Shown one piece after another: positions 1-6,692 of a stretch of DNA of 9,740 bases (positions are counted from its first letter, which is position 1; every line of letters begins with the position of its first letter). The translations under genes and the position numbers were made by a program. Under the pieces are notes generated by a model. The model was not told the origin of the DNA. It searched no databases and was given only the letters and a program-made list of their open reading frames with translations. The stretch is taken from assembly GCA_937896305.1 (NCBI GenBank), contig CALBND010000164.1, positions 1 to 9,740 of the forward strand. The letters run 5' to 3'. This stretch comes from an uncultured Actinomycetes bacterium (GTDB lineage: Bacteria > Actinomycetota > Actinomycetes > S36-B12 > UBA5976).

Positions 1-1
1 A

Positions 2-235
2 GCAAGTATCAGAAAAGCTGTGGGAGATAATGTTGTATTAATAACTCCTGGGGTCAGACCACTGGGATCAAAGACAGATGATCAACAAAGAGTTGCCACA
101 CCAAATCAGGCACTAGATAATGGCGCGGATCTTTTAGTTATAGGTAGGCCAATAACAGCAGCGCCTGTAATTGAGCAAGCAGCCCAGCAGATTAGTCAAG
201 ATATTTTGCAACATTTAAATAGAGATCTAAGTTGA
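2..235 (+). CDS. pyrF: Orotidine 5'-phosphate decarboxylase, C-terminal end (partial)
   Basis: Last 77 codons of a gene whose start lies upstream of the window; the frame is open from base 2 and ends in TGA. OMP decarboxylase converts orotidine monophosphate to UMP, the last step of de novo pyrimidine synthesis in the cytosol. The visible part holds the end of the TIM barrel: TPGVRP, then DQQRVATP, then GADLLVIGRPIT, whose Gly-Arg closes the phosphate site. These motifs match the short, E. coli/Bacillus-like PyrF class (about 230-245 residues) rather than the longer class (about 270-280 residues) of mycobacteria and Streptomyces. In related genomes carA/carB usually lie just upstream, but that cannot be seen here. 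A 32-base gap separates it from mihF. An in-frame GTG at 20 is internal and not a start. Confidence 0.93.
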   Translation, partial: ASIRKAVGDNVVLITPGVRPLGSKTDDQQRVATPNQALDNGADLLVIGRPITAAPVIEQAAQQISQDILQHLNRDLS

Positions 236-267
236 AATGTTATTACTAGAGATGCAAAGATAAGCCT

Positions 268-582
268 ATGGTCCTTCCTCAATTAACAGCAGCAGAAAGA
301 AGTGCCGCATTATTGAAGGCAGCTGCTGCTAGAAAAGTTAGAGCAGAATTGCGCGAAAAGCTTAAAAATAATGAACTAAGTTTGCAGGAAGCATTTAATA
401 AAATTTCAGAAAATGAAGCAGTAGGAAAAATGAAGGTTATTGCTTTACTGGAATCCATGCCTGGAGTGGGAAAGATTAGGGCAGAAAACTTGATGCAAAA
501 AATAGGTATCGCAAATAGTCGAAGATTAAGGGGACTAGGACCTAATCAGATTTCGGCACTATTAGAAGAGTTTTCTTCTTGA
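268..582 (+). CDS. mihF: Integration host factor, actinobacterial type (MihF)
   Basis: A 104-residue DNA-binding nucleoid protein, the same length as mycobacterial mIHF and Streptomyces sIHF. It is unrelated in fold to enterobacterial IHF/HU. In those relatives it binds duplex DNA, shapes the nucleoid and is essential in mycobacteria. Visible features are the N-terminal VLPQLTAAERSAAL, a basic helix (residues 18-34, AAAARKVRAELREKL), the helix-two-turn-helix core with PGVGK at 65-69, and the basic RRLRGLG stretch at 85-91, the family's main DNA-contact region. The ATG at 268 is chosen because it gives the family N-terminus; no strong Shine-Dalgarno is visible. A weak extended -10-like TGTTATTAC at 238-246 could serve as promoter, but that is speculative. 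The stop overlaps the gmk start. It is a strong marker of Actinobacteria. Confidence 0.96.
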   Translation: MVLPQLTAAERSAALLKAAAARKVRAELREKLKNNELSLQEAFNKISENEAVGKMKVIALLESMPGVGKIRAENLMQKIGIANSRRLRGLGPNQISALLEEFSS

Positions 583-1127
583 GCGCAAAATTGATAGTTA
601 TCGCTGGTCCCTCAGGTGTTGGTAAGGGAACTGTTGTTAAAGAGCTTTTAAATAAAAAACCAGAAATATTTCTTTCGGTTTCAGTAACCACTCGCTTGCC
701 CAGACCAGATGAAACCCATCAAAAACATTATGAATTTTTGAGCCAAGACCAGTTCAAGCAACACATCGAACAAAAAAAATTACTTGAATATGCGCAATTT
801 GCAGGATTTTGGTATGGCACACCTCGAGAACCTGTAGAAGAAAAATTAGCTAACAATCAAAATGTAGTTTTAGAAATAGACTTACAAGGTGCTAGGCAAG
901 TAAAAACTGAAATGCCTGAAGCTTTTTTAGTGTTACTCAAACCACCATCAATTCAAGAGTTGCGTAGACGACTAATATCCAGAGGAACCGAAAGCCCCGA
1001 GGCGCTAGATACCAGATTGCAGACTGCTTTACACGAATTAGAGGCCGAAAAGGAGTTCGATGCTGTGGTGGTTAACGACGATGTCAACCAAGCCGTGAGT
1101 GAACTGATAGCCTTATTACATATCTAA
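579..1127 (+). CDS. gmk: Guanylate kinase
   Basis: A 182-residue enzyme that phosphorylates GMP/dGMP to GDP/dGDP with ATP, linking purine salvage and synthesis to GTP and (p)ppGpp pools. The P-loop GPSGVGKGT is at residues 10-18. The GMP-binding region starts near residue 36 with TTRLPRP and continues through HYEFLS. YGTPREP, LEIDLQGARQV, the lid-region RRLISRGTES and the late VNDDVNQA all follow family order. It starts at a TTG that shares the bases TTGA with the mihF stop. GAAGAG at 565-570 is a plausible ribosome site 8 bases before it, and a TTG start gives a normal Gmk N-terminus directly before the P-loop strand. The overlap implies translational coupling to mihF. Length is at the short end for the family (about 180-210). 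Confidence 0.97.
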   Translation: MSAKLIVIAGPSGVGKGTVVKELLNKKPEIFLSVSVTTRLPRPDETHQKHYEFLSQDQFKQHIEQKKLLEYAQFAGFWYGTPREPVEEKLANNQNVVLEIDLQGARQVKTEMPEAFLVLLKPPSIQELRRRLISRGTESPEALDTRLQTALHELEAEKEFDAVVVNDDVNQAVSELIALLHI

Positions 1128-1142
1128 ATAGATATATATAGT
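1116..1142 (+). promoter_or_regulatory. Possible promoter for rpoZ
   Basis: TATAGT at 1137-1142 matches the sigma-70-type -10 box at five of six positions and sits about 30 bases before the rpoZ GTG. Only a poor -35 (TTACAT at 1116-1121, 15-base spacer) is present. A start site near 1149 would leave a short leader that still includes the AAAGGAAAGG ribosome site. The call is sequence pattern only; AT-rich DNA produces such matches by chance. Confidence 0.3.
1120..1135. repeat. Perfect 16-bp dyad between gmk and rpoZ
   Basis: ATATCTA-AA-TAGATAT has 7-base arms that are exact reverse complements around a 2-base centre. It covers the gmk stop codon (TAA, 1125-1127) and ends just before the putative rpoZ -10 box. 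The 2-base centre is too tight for an RNA hairpin without opening inner pairs, so a DNA operator is the more natural reading if it has a function. It could be chance in AT-rich DNA. Confidence 0.35.
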
Positions 1143-1171
1143 CTCCAGATTTCAAAGGAAAGGCCTTATAA

Positions 1172-1702
1172 GTGGCAACCTCAATTCGTCCAGAAGGAAT
1201 CACCAATCCTCCAATCGATGATCTTCTAGAAACAGCCGGTTCTAAATATCAATTAGTTGTTTACGCAGCTAAACGCGCCAGACAAATCAATGCTTACTAT
1301 TCACAACTTGGTGAAGGTCTCTTGGAATATGTTGGACCACTAGTTGAAACCCAATTGCAAGAAAAACCACTTTCTATAGCATTACGAGAAATTAACAAAA
1401 AATTACTAAAAACAGAACATGTTGCACCAGAAGTTCTAGCAGCTGAAGAAGCGGCAATGGAACAAAGAAGACTGACCGCAATTCAAGCTCAACAGGCTTA
1501 TAATTCAGGTTACGATAATTCTTTTGCTGGAGTTTATGAAGCAGATGCTTTCGATGAAACTGCCACCTTTAGTGAAGAAGTAGCAGAAGTTGCCGCTGAA
1601 GTTGTAGAGGATGTGGCAGCTGTAGTTGACAACGTTACTGATGCTGAAGAAACTTTTGAAGAAGAAATCGTTACCGAAGAAGTAACGCCAGAAAATAACT
1701 AG
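1172..1702 (+). CDS. rpoZ: RNA polymerase omega subunit with long acidic C-terminal extension
   Basis: A 176-residue protein. Residues 5-83 are a nearly canonical actinobacterial omega subunit (PEGITNPPIDDLL, then the run from SKYQLVVYAAKRARQINAYY through KPLSIALREINKKLL), which helps fold and hold the beta' subunit in RNA polymerase. Family members in actinobacteria are usually about 90-110 residues. Here the chain continues for about 90 more residues. From residue 101 to the end there is no Lys or Arg and there are 21 Asp/Glu, with an Ala/Val/Glu-rich part (about 135-155) and a Glu-rich end. The GTG at 1172 follows AAAGGAAAGG (1154-1163) and gives the standard N-terminus. No frameshift is evident: the tail is in frame and uses GAA-rich codons like its neighbours. 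The role of the tail is unknown; it looks disordered or partly helical. Confidence 0.95.
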   Translation: MATSIRPEGITNPPIDDLLETAGSKYQLVVYAAKRARQINAYYSQLGEGLLEYVGPLVETQLQEKPLSIALREINKKLLKTEHVAPEVLAAEEAAMEQRRLTAIQAQQAYNSGYDNSFAGVYEADAFDETATFSEEVAEVAAEVVEDVAAVVDNVTDAEETFEEEIVTEEVTPENN

Positions 1703-1724
1703 TTTTTCTAAGGAAATCATTCCT

Positions 1725-2939
1725 ATGACAAAACCACTGATAGTTTTAGGCGTAACTGGTGGAATTGCTGCGTATAAGTCTGCTGAATTAATTAGACGGT
1801 TAAAAGAACAAGATTTTGAAGTTCAAGTCATAGCCACAGCTGCTGCACTCAAATTTGTTGGTGATTCAACTTTTTCTGCATTAAGTGGCAATCCTGTGAT
1901 AAGTGATTTATGGGACAAGCCTCACGATGTAGAGCATGTGAATATTGCTAAAAAAGCTTCTGCCATAATCGTGGCACCTGCCACAGCAGATTTTTTGGCA
2001 CACTTAGTTTACGGATTTGCAAATGATGCCCTATTAGCCACGTTGTTAGTCGCAAAATGTCCAGTTGTGTTAGCCCCAGCGATGCACACTGAAATGTGGG
2101 AAAATCCTGCAACTAAAGAAAATATTGCAACTCTTCGTCGTAGAGGTTATTTAATAATTGATCCAGCAACTGGTGCACTTACTGGACCAGATAGTGGAGT
2201 GGGCAGACTTCCTGATCCTTCAGAGATAGCAGATGTAGTTAAACAAGTTGTGAACCGTAAGAGTAATAACTTGCCAAAAGATTTAGTGGGTTTAAATGTT
2301 TTAATTTCTGCCGGTGGAACTCGTGAGAAAATAGATCCAGTTAGGTTTATTGGCAATGGCTCGAGTGGAAAACAGGGAAGAGCTTTAGCGCAAAGTGCTA
2401 TTGCTAGGGGAGCCAAAGTCACTTTGGTGGGTGCAAATTTGAATGTGAATGTCCCTGCTGGTGCCGAATTTGTTTCAGCAGATAATGCAAACCTAATGAA
2501 GGAAGAAATGATTTTGAGGGCACCCAATGCTGATGTGGTTATTATGAATGCTGCTGTGGCTGATTACTACGTTGAGAATCCACAGACAAATAAAATAAAA
2601 AAAGGTCAGGACAAAATAAATATATCGTTGACCAAAACTATCGATATTTTATCTGAATTAACAAAGAACAAAAGAGTAAACCAATATTTTGTAGGTTTTG
2701 CGGCAGAAACTGTGAAAAATCAAACAGAACTTATTGAATTATCTAGGCTGAAACTAGCTTCAAAAAATTGTGATCTGATTGTGGGAAATCCGGTTGGACA
2801 TGATCTTGGAATAGGCCAAGATCTCAATTCTGCTGTTTTAGTTAGCAAAAATTTGACTGAAATTGTGCCTGAGGTAGATAAATTGACACTCGCAGATGCC
2901 ATATGGGACTTCGTGGCCAAGGACTTGGCTAAAGTATGA
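1725..2939 (+). CDS. coaBC: Bifunctional phosphopantothenoylcysteine decarboxylase / phosphopantothenate-cysteine ligase
   Basis: A 404-residue fusion that performs two steps of coenzyme A synthesis. The CoaB half joins 4'-phosphopantothenate to cysteine using CTP, and the FMN-dependent CoaC half decarboxylates the product to 4'-phosphopantetheine. CoaC (about 1-185) shows VTGGIAAYKSAE, the catalytic His71 in VEHVNIA, APATAD at 84-89 and PAMHTEMW at 118-125. The substrate flap reads LTGPDSGVGRLP, without the Cys of E. coli CoaC, which is the usual actinobacterial form. CoaB (about 188-404) shows ISAGGTREKIDPVR, NGSSGKQG, NAAVADY at 275-281, the KIKK lysines at 290-293 and VGFAAET. The ATG follows AAGGAA (1710-1715). 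It lies 22 bases after rpoZ, so probably cotranscribed, as in mycobacteria. Confidence 0.97.
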   Translation: MTKPLIVLGVTGGIAAYKSAELIRRLKEQDFEVQVIATAAALKFVGDSTFSALSGNPVISDLWDKPHDVEHVNIAKKASAIIVAPATADFLAHLVYGFANDALLATLLVAKCPVVLAPAMHTEMWENPATKENIATLRRRGYLIIDPATGALTGPDSGVGRLPDPSEIADVVKQVVNRKSNNLPKDLVGLNVLISAGGTREKIDPVRFIGNGSSGKQGRALAQSAIARGAKVTLVGANLNVNVPAGAEFVSADNANLMKEEMILRAPNADVVIMNAAVADYYVENPQTNKIKKGQDKINISLTKTIDILSELTKNKRVNQYFVGFAAETVKNQTELIELSRLKLASKNCDLIVGNPVGHDLGIGQDLNSAVLVSKNLTEIVPEVDKLTLADAIWDFVAKDLAKV

Positions 2940-2951
2940 GAAGAAGTAAAT

Positions 2952-2970
2952 AGTCCGGTCGAGTCCGACT
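2952..2970. repeat. Paired AGTCCG repeats and small hairpin before metK
   Basis: AGTCCG occurs at 2952-2957 and again at 2962-2967, exactly 10 bases (one helical turn) apart, in a GC-richer patch within an otherwise AT-rich gap. The same bases can form a short stem, GTCG (2958-2961) with CGAC (2966-2969) around an AGTC loop, extended by one G-T pair. It lies directly upstream of the putative metK -35 box, which suits an operator, but only one copy of the region is visible and chance cannot be excluded. Confidence 0.35.
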
Positions 2971-2998
2971 TTGAGTGACGATTTAAAACATTAATAAT
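2971..2998 (+). promoter_or_regulatory. Probable promoter for metK
   Basis: TTGAGT at 2971-2976 resembles a -35 box and AATAAT at 2993-2998 a -10 box, with a 16-base spacer. The predicted start site near 3005 would give a very short leader. The 71-base gap is the longest in the window and separates coaBC from metK, which supports an independent promoter. There is no room for a SAM riboswitch in this leader. Confidence 0.4.
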
Positions 2999-3010
2999 TT
3001 AGAGAGGATA

Positions 3011-4213
3011 TTGTCTAAAGTGGCTGGACGTTTATTTACATCAGAATCAGTGACCGAAGGTCATCCAGATAAAATTTCAGATCAAATTAGTGATGCGATA
3101 TTAGATGACATGCTTCGCCAAGACAAAAATAGTCGCGTAGCAGTTGAAACTTTAATTACCACTGGACAAGTTCATGTTGCAGGTGAAGTCACTACATCAG
3201 GTTATTCTGATGTGCCAGGAATTATCAGACAAGTTGTAACAGATATTGGCTATGACGATTCTGAAAAAGGTTTTGATGGCAACTCTTGTGGTGTATCTGT
3301 TTCTATTGGAAAACAATCACCAGATATTGCTCAAGGTGTTGATGACGCTTTAGAAGAAAGAACAGGCTCACAAGATCCACTTGATCGTCAAGGAGCAGGA
3401 GATCAAGGTTTGATGTTTGGATATGCCTGCACCGACACGAAAGTTTTATTACCTCTCCCAATTTATTTAGCACACAGGTTGGCTGAAAAATTAACAGAAG
3501 TACGTAAGAACGGAACTCTTTCCTATCTTCGTCCAGATGGAAAAACTCAAGTAACGATTGAATACGACAATGATGGCAATCCTGTTAAATTAAACACGAT
3601 TGTAATTTCATCTCAGCACGCAACAAATATTGATTTAGAGAAACAACTTTCACCAGATATTAAAAAGTATGTTGTGGAACCCGTATTAGCAGCGTTAGAT
3701 GTTGACTTGATTGTTAAAGATTATCGATTACTTGTTAATCCAACAGGTAGATTTGAAATCGGTGGTCCAATGGGTGATGCTGGTTTAACTGGAAGAAAAA
3801 TTATTGTTGATACCTATGGCGGAATGAGTCGGCATGGTGGCGGAGCTTTCTCAGGAAAAGATCCTTCAAAAGTTGATCGTTCAGCTGCTTATGCAATGAG
3901 ATGGGTTGCTAAGAATGTCGTCGCAGCAGGCCTTGCTAAAAGATGCGAAGTCCAAGTGGCTTATGCAATCGGTAAAGCTCAACCAGTTGGAGTTTTTGTT
4001 GAAACTTTTGGAACTGGAATTACTTCGGATGAAAAAATTCAGGAAGCTATTCTTAAAGTTTTCGATTTAAGACCAGCAGCCATCATTAGAGATCTAGATT
4101 TGAAGAGACCCATTTATAGAAAAACTGCAGCCTATGGTCACTTCGGACGTGAAGATAAAGATTTCACTTGGGAAAACACCGATCGAGCTGAAGATCTGAA
4201 AGCAGCGCTCTAA
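3011..4213 (+). CDS. metK: S-adenosylmethionine synthetase (methionine adenosyltransferase)
   Basis: A 400-residue enzyme that makes S-adenosylmethionine from methionine and ATP, releasing phosphate and diphosphate; it acts as a cytosolic tetramer needing Mg and K ions. Visible signatures are FTSESVTEGHPDK (9-21, with His18 and Asp20 at the active site), GAGDQGLMFGYA at 128-139, the run through DYRLLVNPTGRFEIGGP, TGRKIIVDTYGG and the phosphate-loop GGGAFSGKDPSKVDRSA at 276-292. Length is normal. The start is uncertain: TTG at 3011 has AGAGAGGA only 2 bases before it, while GTG at 3020 would give MAGRLFTSES, closer to the usual family N-terminus, with the AGAGAGG 12 bases upstream. Only three residues differ between the two options. 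The gene lies 27 bases before priA. Confidence 0.97.
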   Translation: MSKVAGRLFTSESVTEGHPDKISDQISDAILDDMLRQDKNSRVAVETLITTGQVHVAGEVTTSGYSDVPGIIRQVVTDIGYDDSEKGFDGNSCGVSVSIGKQSPDIAQGVDDALEERTGSQDPLDRQGAGDQGLMFGYACTDTKVLLPLPIYLAHRLAEKLTEVRKNGTLSYLRPDGKTQVTIEYDNDGNPVKLNTIVISSQHATNIDLEKQLSPDIKKYVVEPVLAALDVDLIVKDYRLLVNPTGRFEIGGPMGDAGLTGRKIIVDTYGGMSRHGGGAFSGKDPSKVDRSAAYAMRWVAKNVVAAGLAKRCEVQVAYAIGKAQPVGVFVETFGTGITSDEKIQEAILKVFDLRPAAIIRDLDLKRPIYRKTAAYGHFGREDKDFTWENTDRAEDLKAAL

Positions 4214-4240
4214 AAAAAATCTAAAGGAGCAAGAAGAGCA

Positions 4241-6109
4241 ATGTCGCGACATTTAAAAATAGCTCGCGTCATCTTAGATAGTCCACTTCCTCATTTAGAT
4301 CGGCTTTTTGATTACGAGATTCCTGAGGAACTAAATCAAACTTGTGTACCCGGAGTAAAGGTAAAAGTTAAATTTTCAGGGAGAAATCTAGAAGCCTGGG
4401 TTGCTGATGTAACCAGTATGAGTAACCATGTTAAGAAATTAAGCCCCATTACAAAAGTAATCTCAAATTATCCTGTCTTAATGCCTGAAGTTTTAGCATT
4501 ATGTCAAATCGTCGCAGATAAATTCATAGGTAATCTGACTGATGTTTTGCGTTTTGCCATTCCTCCTAGGCAAGCAAAAATTGAAAAGAATCATAAAATA
4601 ATTGATGAAGAATCAGGGAAAATATTCACTGAAACTAAGGGAGCTTTTTCTATTGAGTGCGCTGTCTTTCCACCTAATTATTCGCTAACTCAAGACATTT
4701 ATATCCAAATTTTAAAAATGAAACAAATTAGTAAACAAAGCATCATATTGCTTCCAAATATTAACGCTGTTGAGGAGTTTGTAGCAGAATTAAAATCAAT
4801 TGATGATGACCTAAAAATTGAAATACTTAGTGCAGAGCAAGAACCTAGTATGCGTTATTCATCTTTCTTAAATATTTTACGCAATACGACTGATGTAATC
4901 GTTGGCACAAGAAATGTTGTTTTTGCACCCGTTGCAAACTTGGGTTTGATAGCAATTTTTGATGACGCAGACCAAAACTACTATTCACAACAGTCCCCAT
5001 ATTGGAATGCGCGTGATGTGGCCATCTGGAGAGCTGAATTAAACAATGCCAAATTTATTGCCTTTGGGAGATTAGTAAGTATTGCCATGGCCCAAGTCTT
5101 GAATGAAAAGAAAGCTAAACTCGTGGAAATTTCTGATGCCAAATCGGAAAAATATTGGAGTAAAGTTTTAACGCTAGATAACACTTCAAGTGATCCAATG
5201 GAAAGTAGTAAGCGATTTCCAAGAAAATCATGGGAAGTTATTAAAGATGGTTTAAAGCGTGGCAATGTGTTAATCCAAGTTCCAAGACTTGGGTACTCAA
5301 GTAACTTGCAATGTAGTGATTGTCGGGAAAGTGTTAGATGCATCAGCTGTTCTGGACCAATGCTTATCAAAAATAAAGAATCTAAACCTGAATGTAGATG
5401 GTGTGGTCAGGTACCCACTAATTGGTACTGCAAATATTGTAAATCTAAAAAATTTAGAATCTCTGTGGTGGGTCAAACAAAAACAGTGGAAGAATTAGGA
5501 AAAGTTTTCCCTGGAATAAAAATTATTACTTCGGGTGGAAAAAGTATAATTAGAAATCTTGAAAGTGATCACTCAATAGTTGTCGCAACTCCAGGCGCCG
5601 AACCAAAAGACTCAAAAGGATATGCCTGTGCCGTGCTATTAGATGCTTATCTTTTACTAGGGGTTCCATCCCTTGCTGCACCTGAAGAGTCTTTAAGAAA
5701 ATGGTTAAATGTGTTTAATTTAGTTAGCTCTGAAAAAGATGGTGGTGAAATATTTATCACTGCTGATTCAACAAACAGAATCGTTCAGTCATTGATTAAG
5801 AAAAACACTAATTGGCTCATAGAAAATGAAAGGGAGCAGAGAGAAAGTGCCGGACTTCATCCTGCCTTCACTGATATTTCTATAGCAGGTGATGAAAAAC
5901 AAATCTCAGAATTAGTATCAATTCTTCGCTCAGATGCAGAGTTACGAATTTTAGGGCCACGAATAAAGGAAGACGAAACCGTTCAAGTGGTTGTCAGTTC
6001 AAAGTTTCCAGAAAATGTTGTTCCAAAAATAAGGTCAGAAATAATCAAATTTAGTGCAGCTCGGACAAAACCTGTGCGTGCATACGTTAATGCCTATGAC
6101 ATAGATTAG
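4241..6109 (+). CDS. priA: Replication restart protein PriA (primosomal protein N'), helicase-dead actinobacterial form
   Basis: A 622-residue protein that would recognise stalled forks and start primosome assembly away from the origin. The N-terminal 3'-end-binding domain is clear (about 5-107: ARVILDSPLPHLDRLFDYEIP, VKVKFSGR, YPVL, IPPR). The eight zinc-binding cysteines form four CxxC pairs at 358/361, 367/370, 385/388 and 397/400. VATPGAEP (448-455) and the REQRESAGLHP segment (531-541) match actinobacterial PriA. The helicase core is degenerate: no GxTGSGKT Walker A is found near residues 143-155, FDDADQNY (240-247) replaces the DEEH box, and FGRLVSIAM (275-283) replaces GSATPS. HAMAP describes actinobacterial PriA as lacking detectable helicase domains, so this is lineage-typical, not a local lesion. 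Low overall conservation with an intact frame and ends argues against a pseudogene. AAAGGAG (4223-4229) precedes the ATG. Confidence 0.93.
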   Translation: MSRHLKIARVILDSPLPHLDRLFDYEIPEELNQTCVPGVKVKVKFSGRNLEAWVADVTSMSNHVKKLSPITKVISNYPVLMPEVLALCQIVADKFIGNLTDVLRFAIPPRQAKIEKNHKIIDEESGKIFTETKGAFSIECAVFPPNYSLTQDIYIQILKMKQISKQSIILLPNINAVEEFVAELKSIDDDLKIEILSAEQEPSMRYSSFLNILRNTTDVIVGTRNVVFAPVANLGLIAIFDDADQNYYSQQSPYWNARDVAIWRAELNNAKFIAFGRLVSIAMAQVLNEKKAKLVEISDAKSEKYWSKVLTLDNTSSDPMESSKRFPRKSWEVIKDGLKRGNVLIQVPRLGYSSNLQCSDCRESVRCISCSGPMLIKNKESKPECRWCGQVPTNWYCKYCKSKKFRISVVGQTKTVEELGKVFPGIKIITSGGKSIIRNLESDHSIVVATPGAEPKDSKGYACAVLLDAYLLLGVPSLAAPEESLRKWLNVFNLVSSEKDGGEIFITADSTNRIVQSLIKKNTNWLIENEREQRESAGLHPAFTDISIAGDEKQISELVSILRSDAELRILGPRIKEDETVQVVVSSKFPENVVPKIRSEIIKFSAARTKPVRAYVNAYDID

Positions 6110-6141
6110 AATGAAAAATATTCGAATAGGAAGTCATCTAA

Positions 6142-6690
6142 ATGTCAATTAAAGATATCCGTATATTTGGAGATCCCGTTTTGACTAAACGCGCTGATGA
6201 AGTCAAGGAATTTGACAAAGAAATCAGGCAGTTGGTACAAGATTTAACTGACACGATGTTAGATGCACCTGGTGTTGGATTAGCTGCACCTCAACTCGGT
6301 GTTGCTTTGAGAGTCTTTACTTATTGCGTGGAAGAAGATCAACCAGGGCACTTGATTAATCCTGTACTAACCTTGAGTCAAGATGAACAAGAAGGGGATG
6401 AAGGTTGTTTATCTGTTCCAGGATTAGCTTTTAATACCAAAAGAGCTTTCGGTGTAGTTGCTAAAGGTAAAAATATGTATGGCGAAGATATCGTGATTGA
6501 AGGTTCAGAATTATTAGCACGATGCATCCAGCATGAAACAGATCATTTAGATGGCATTCTTTTCATCGATCGACTCGATACCGAAACAAGAAAATTAGCA
6601 ATGAAAGCAATAAGAGAAGCAGAATGGTTTGGGATGGATAAACCCACATTCAAAAAAAGTCCCCACGAAACCTTTGGGTTATCCCTTTAA
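6142..6690 (+). CDS. def: Peptide deformylase
   Basis: A 182-residue metalloenzyme that removes the N-formyl group from nascent proteins as they leave the ribosome. All three family motifs are present: GVGLAAPQ at 44-51, EGCLS at 87-91 and QHETDHLDG at 130-138. The expected metal ligands are Cys89, His131 and His135, with Glu132 as the general acid/base. The N-terminal IRIFGDPVLTKRADEV is standard. The ATG follows AGGAAG (6128-6133) with 8 bases between. It lies 32 bases after priA and 2 bases before fmt, pairing the deformylase with the transformylase that creates its substrate. Length is normal for the family. Confidence 0.98.
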   Translation: MSIKDIRIFGDPVLTKRADEVKEFDKEIRQLVQDLTDTMLDAPGVGLAAPQLGVALRVFTYCVEEDQPGHLINPVLTLSQDEQEGDEGCLSVPGLAFNTKRAFGVVAKGKNMYGEDIVIEGSELLARCIQHETDHLDGILFIDRLDTETRKLAMKAIREAEWFGMDKPTFKKSPHETFGLSL

Positions 6691-6692
6691 CA

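Noticed and set aside
2147..2527. Open frame of 126 codons on the - strand within coaBC
   Set aside because: It is fully antisense to conserved CoaBC motifs and its translation has no family features.
2957..2975. Rho-independent terminator after coaBC
   Set aside because: The stem is only 4-5 pairs and is followed by just three T residues, too weak for a terminator call.
2940..3010. SAM riboswitch before metK
   Set aside because: The whole gap is 71 bases, contains a promoter-like pair, and lacks the multi-helix layout of known SAM riboswitches.
4981..5370. Open frame of 129 codons on the - strand within priA
   Set aside because: It is antisense to the priA zinc region, where the + strand shows eight ordered cysteines; the reverse translation resembles nothing I know.
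4241..6109. priA as a decayed pseudogene
   Set aside because: The frame is intact over 622 codons, both ends and all zinc cysteines are conserved, and loss of helicase motifs is normal for the phylum.
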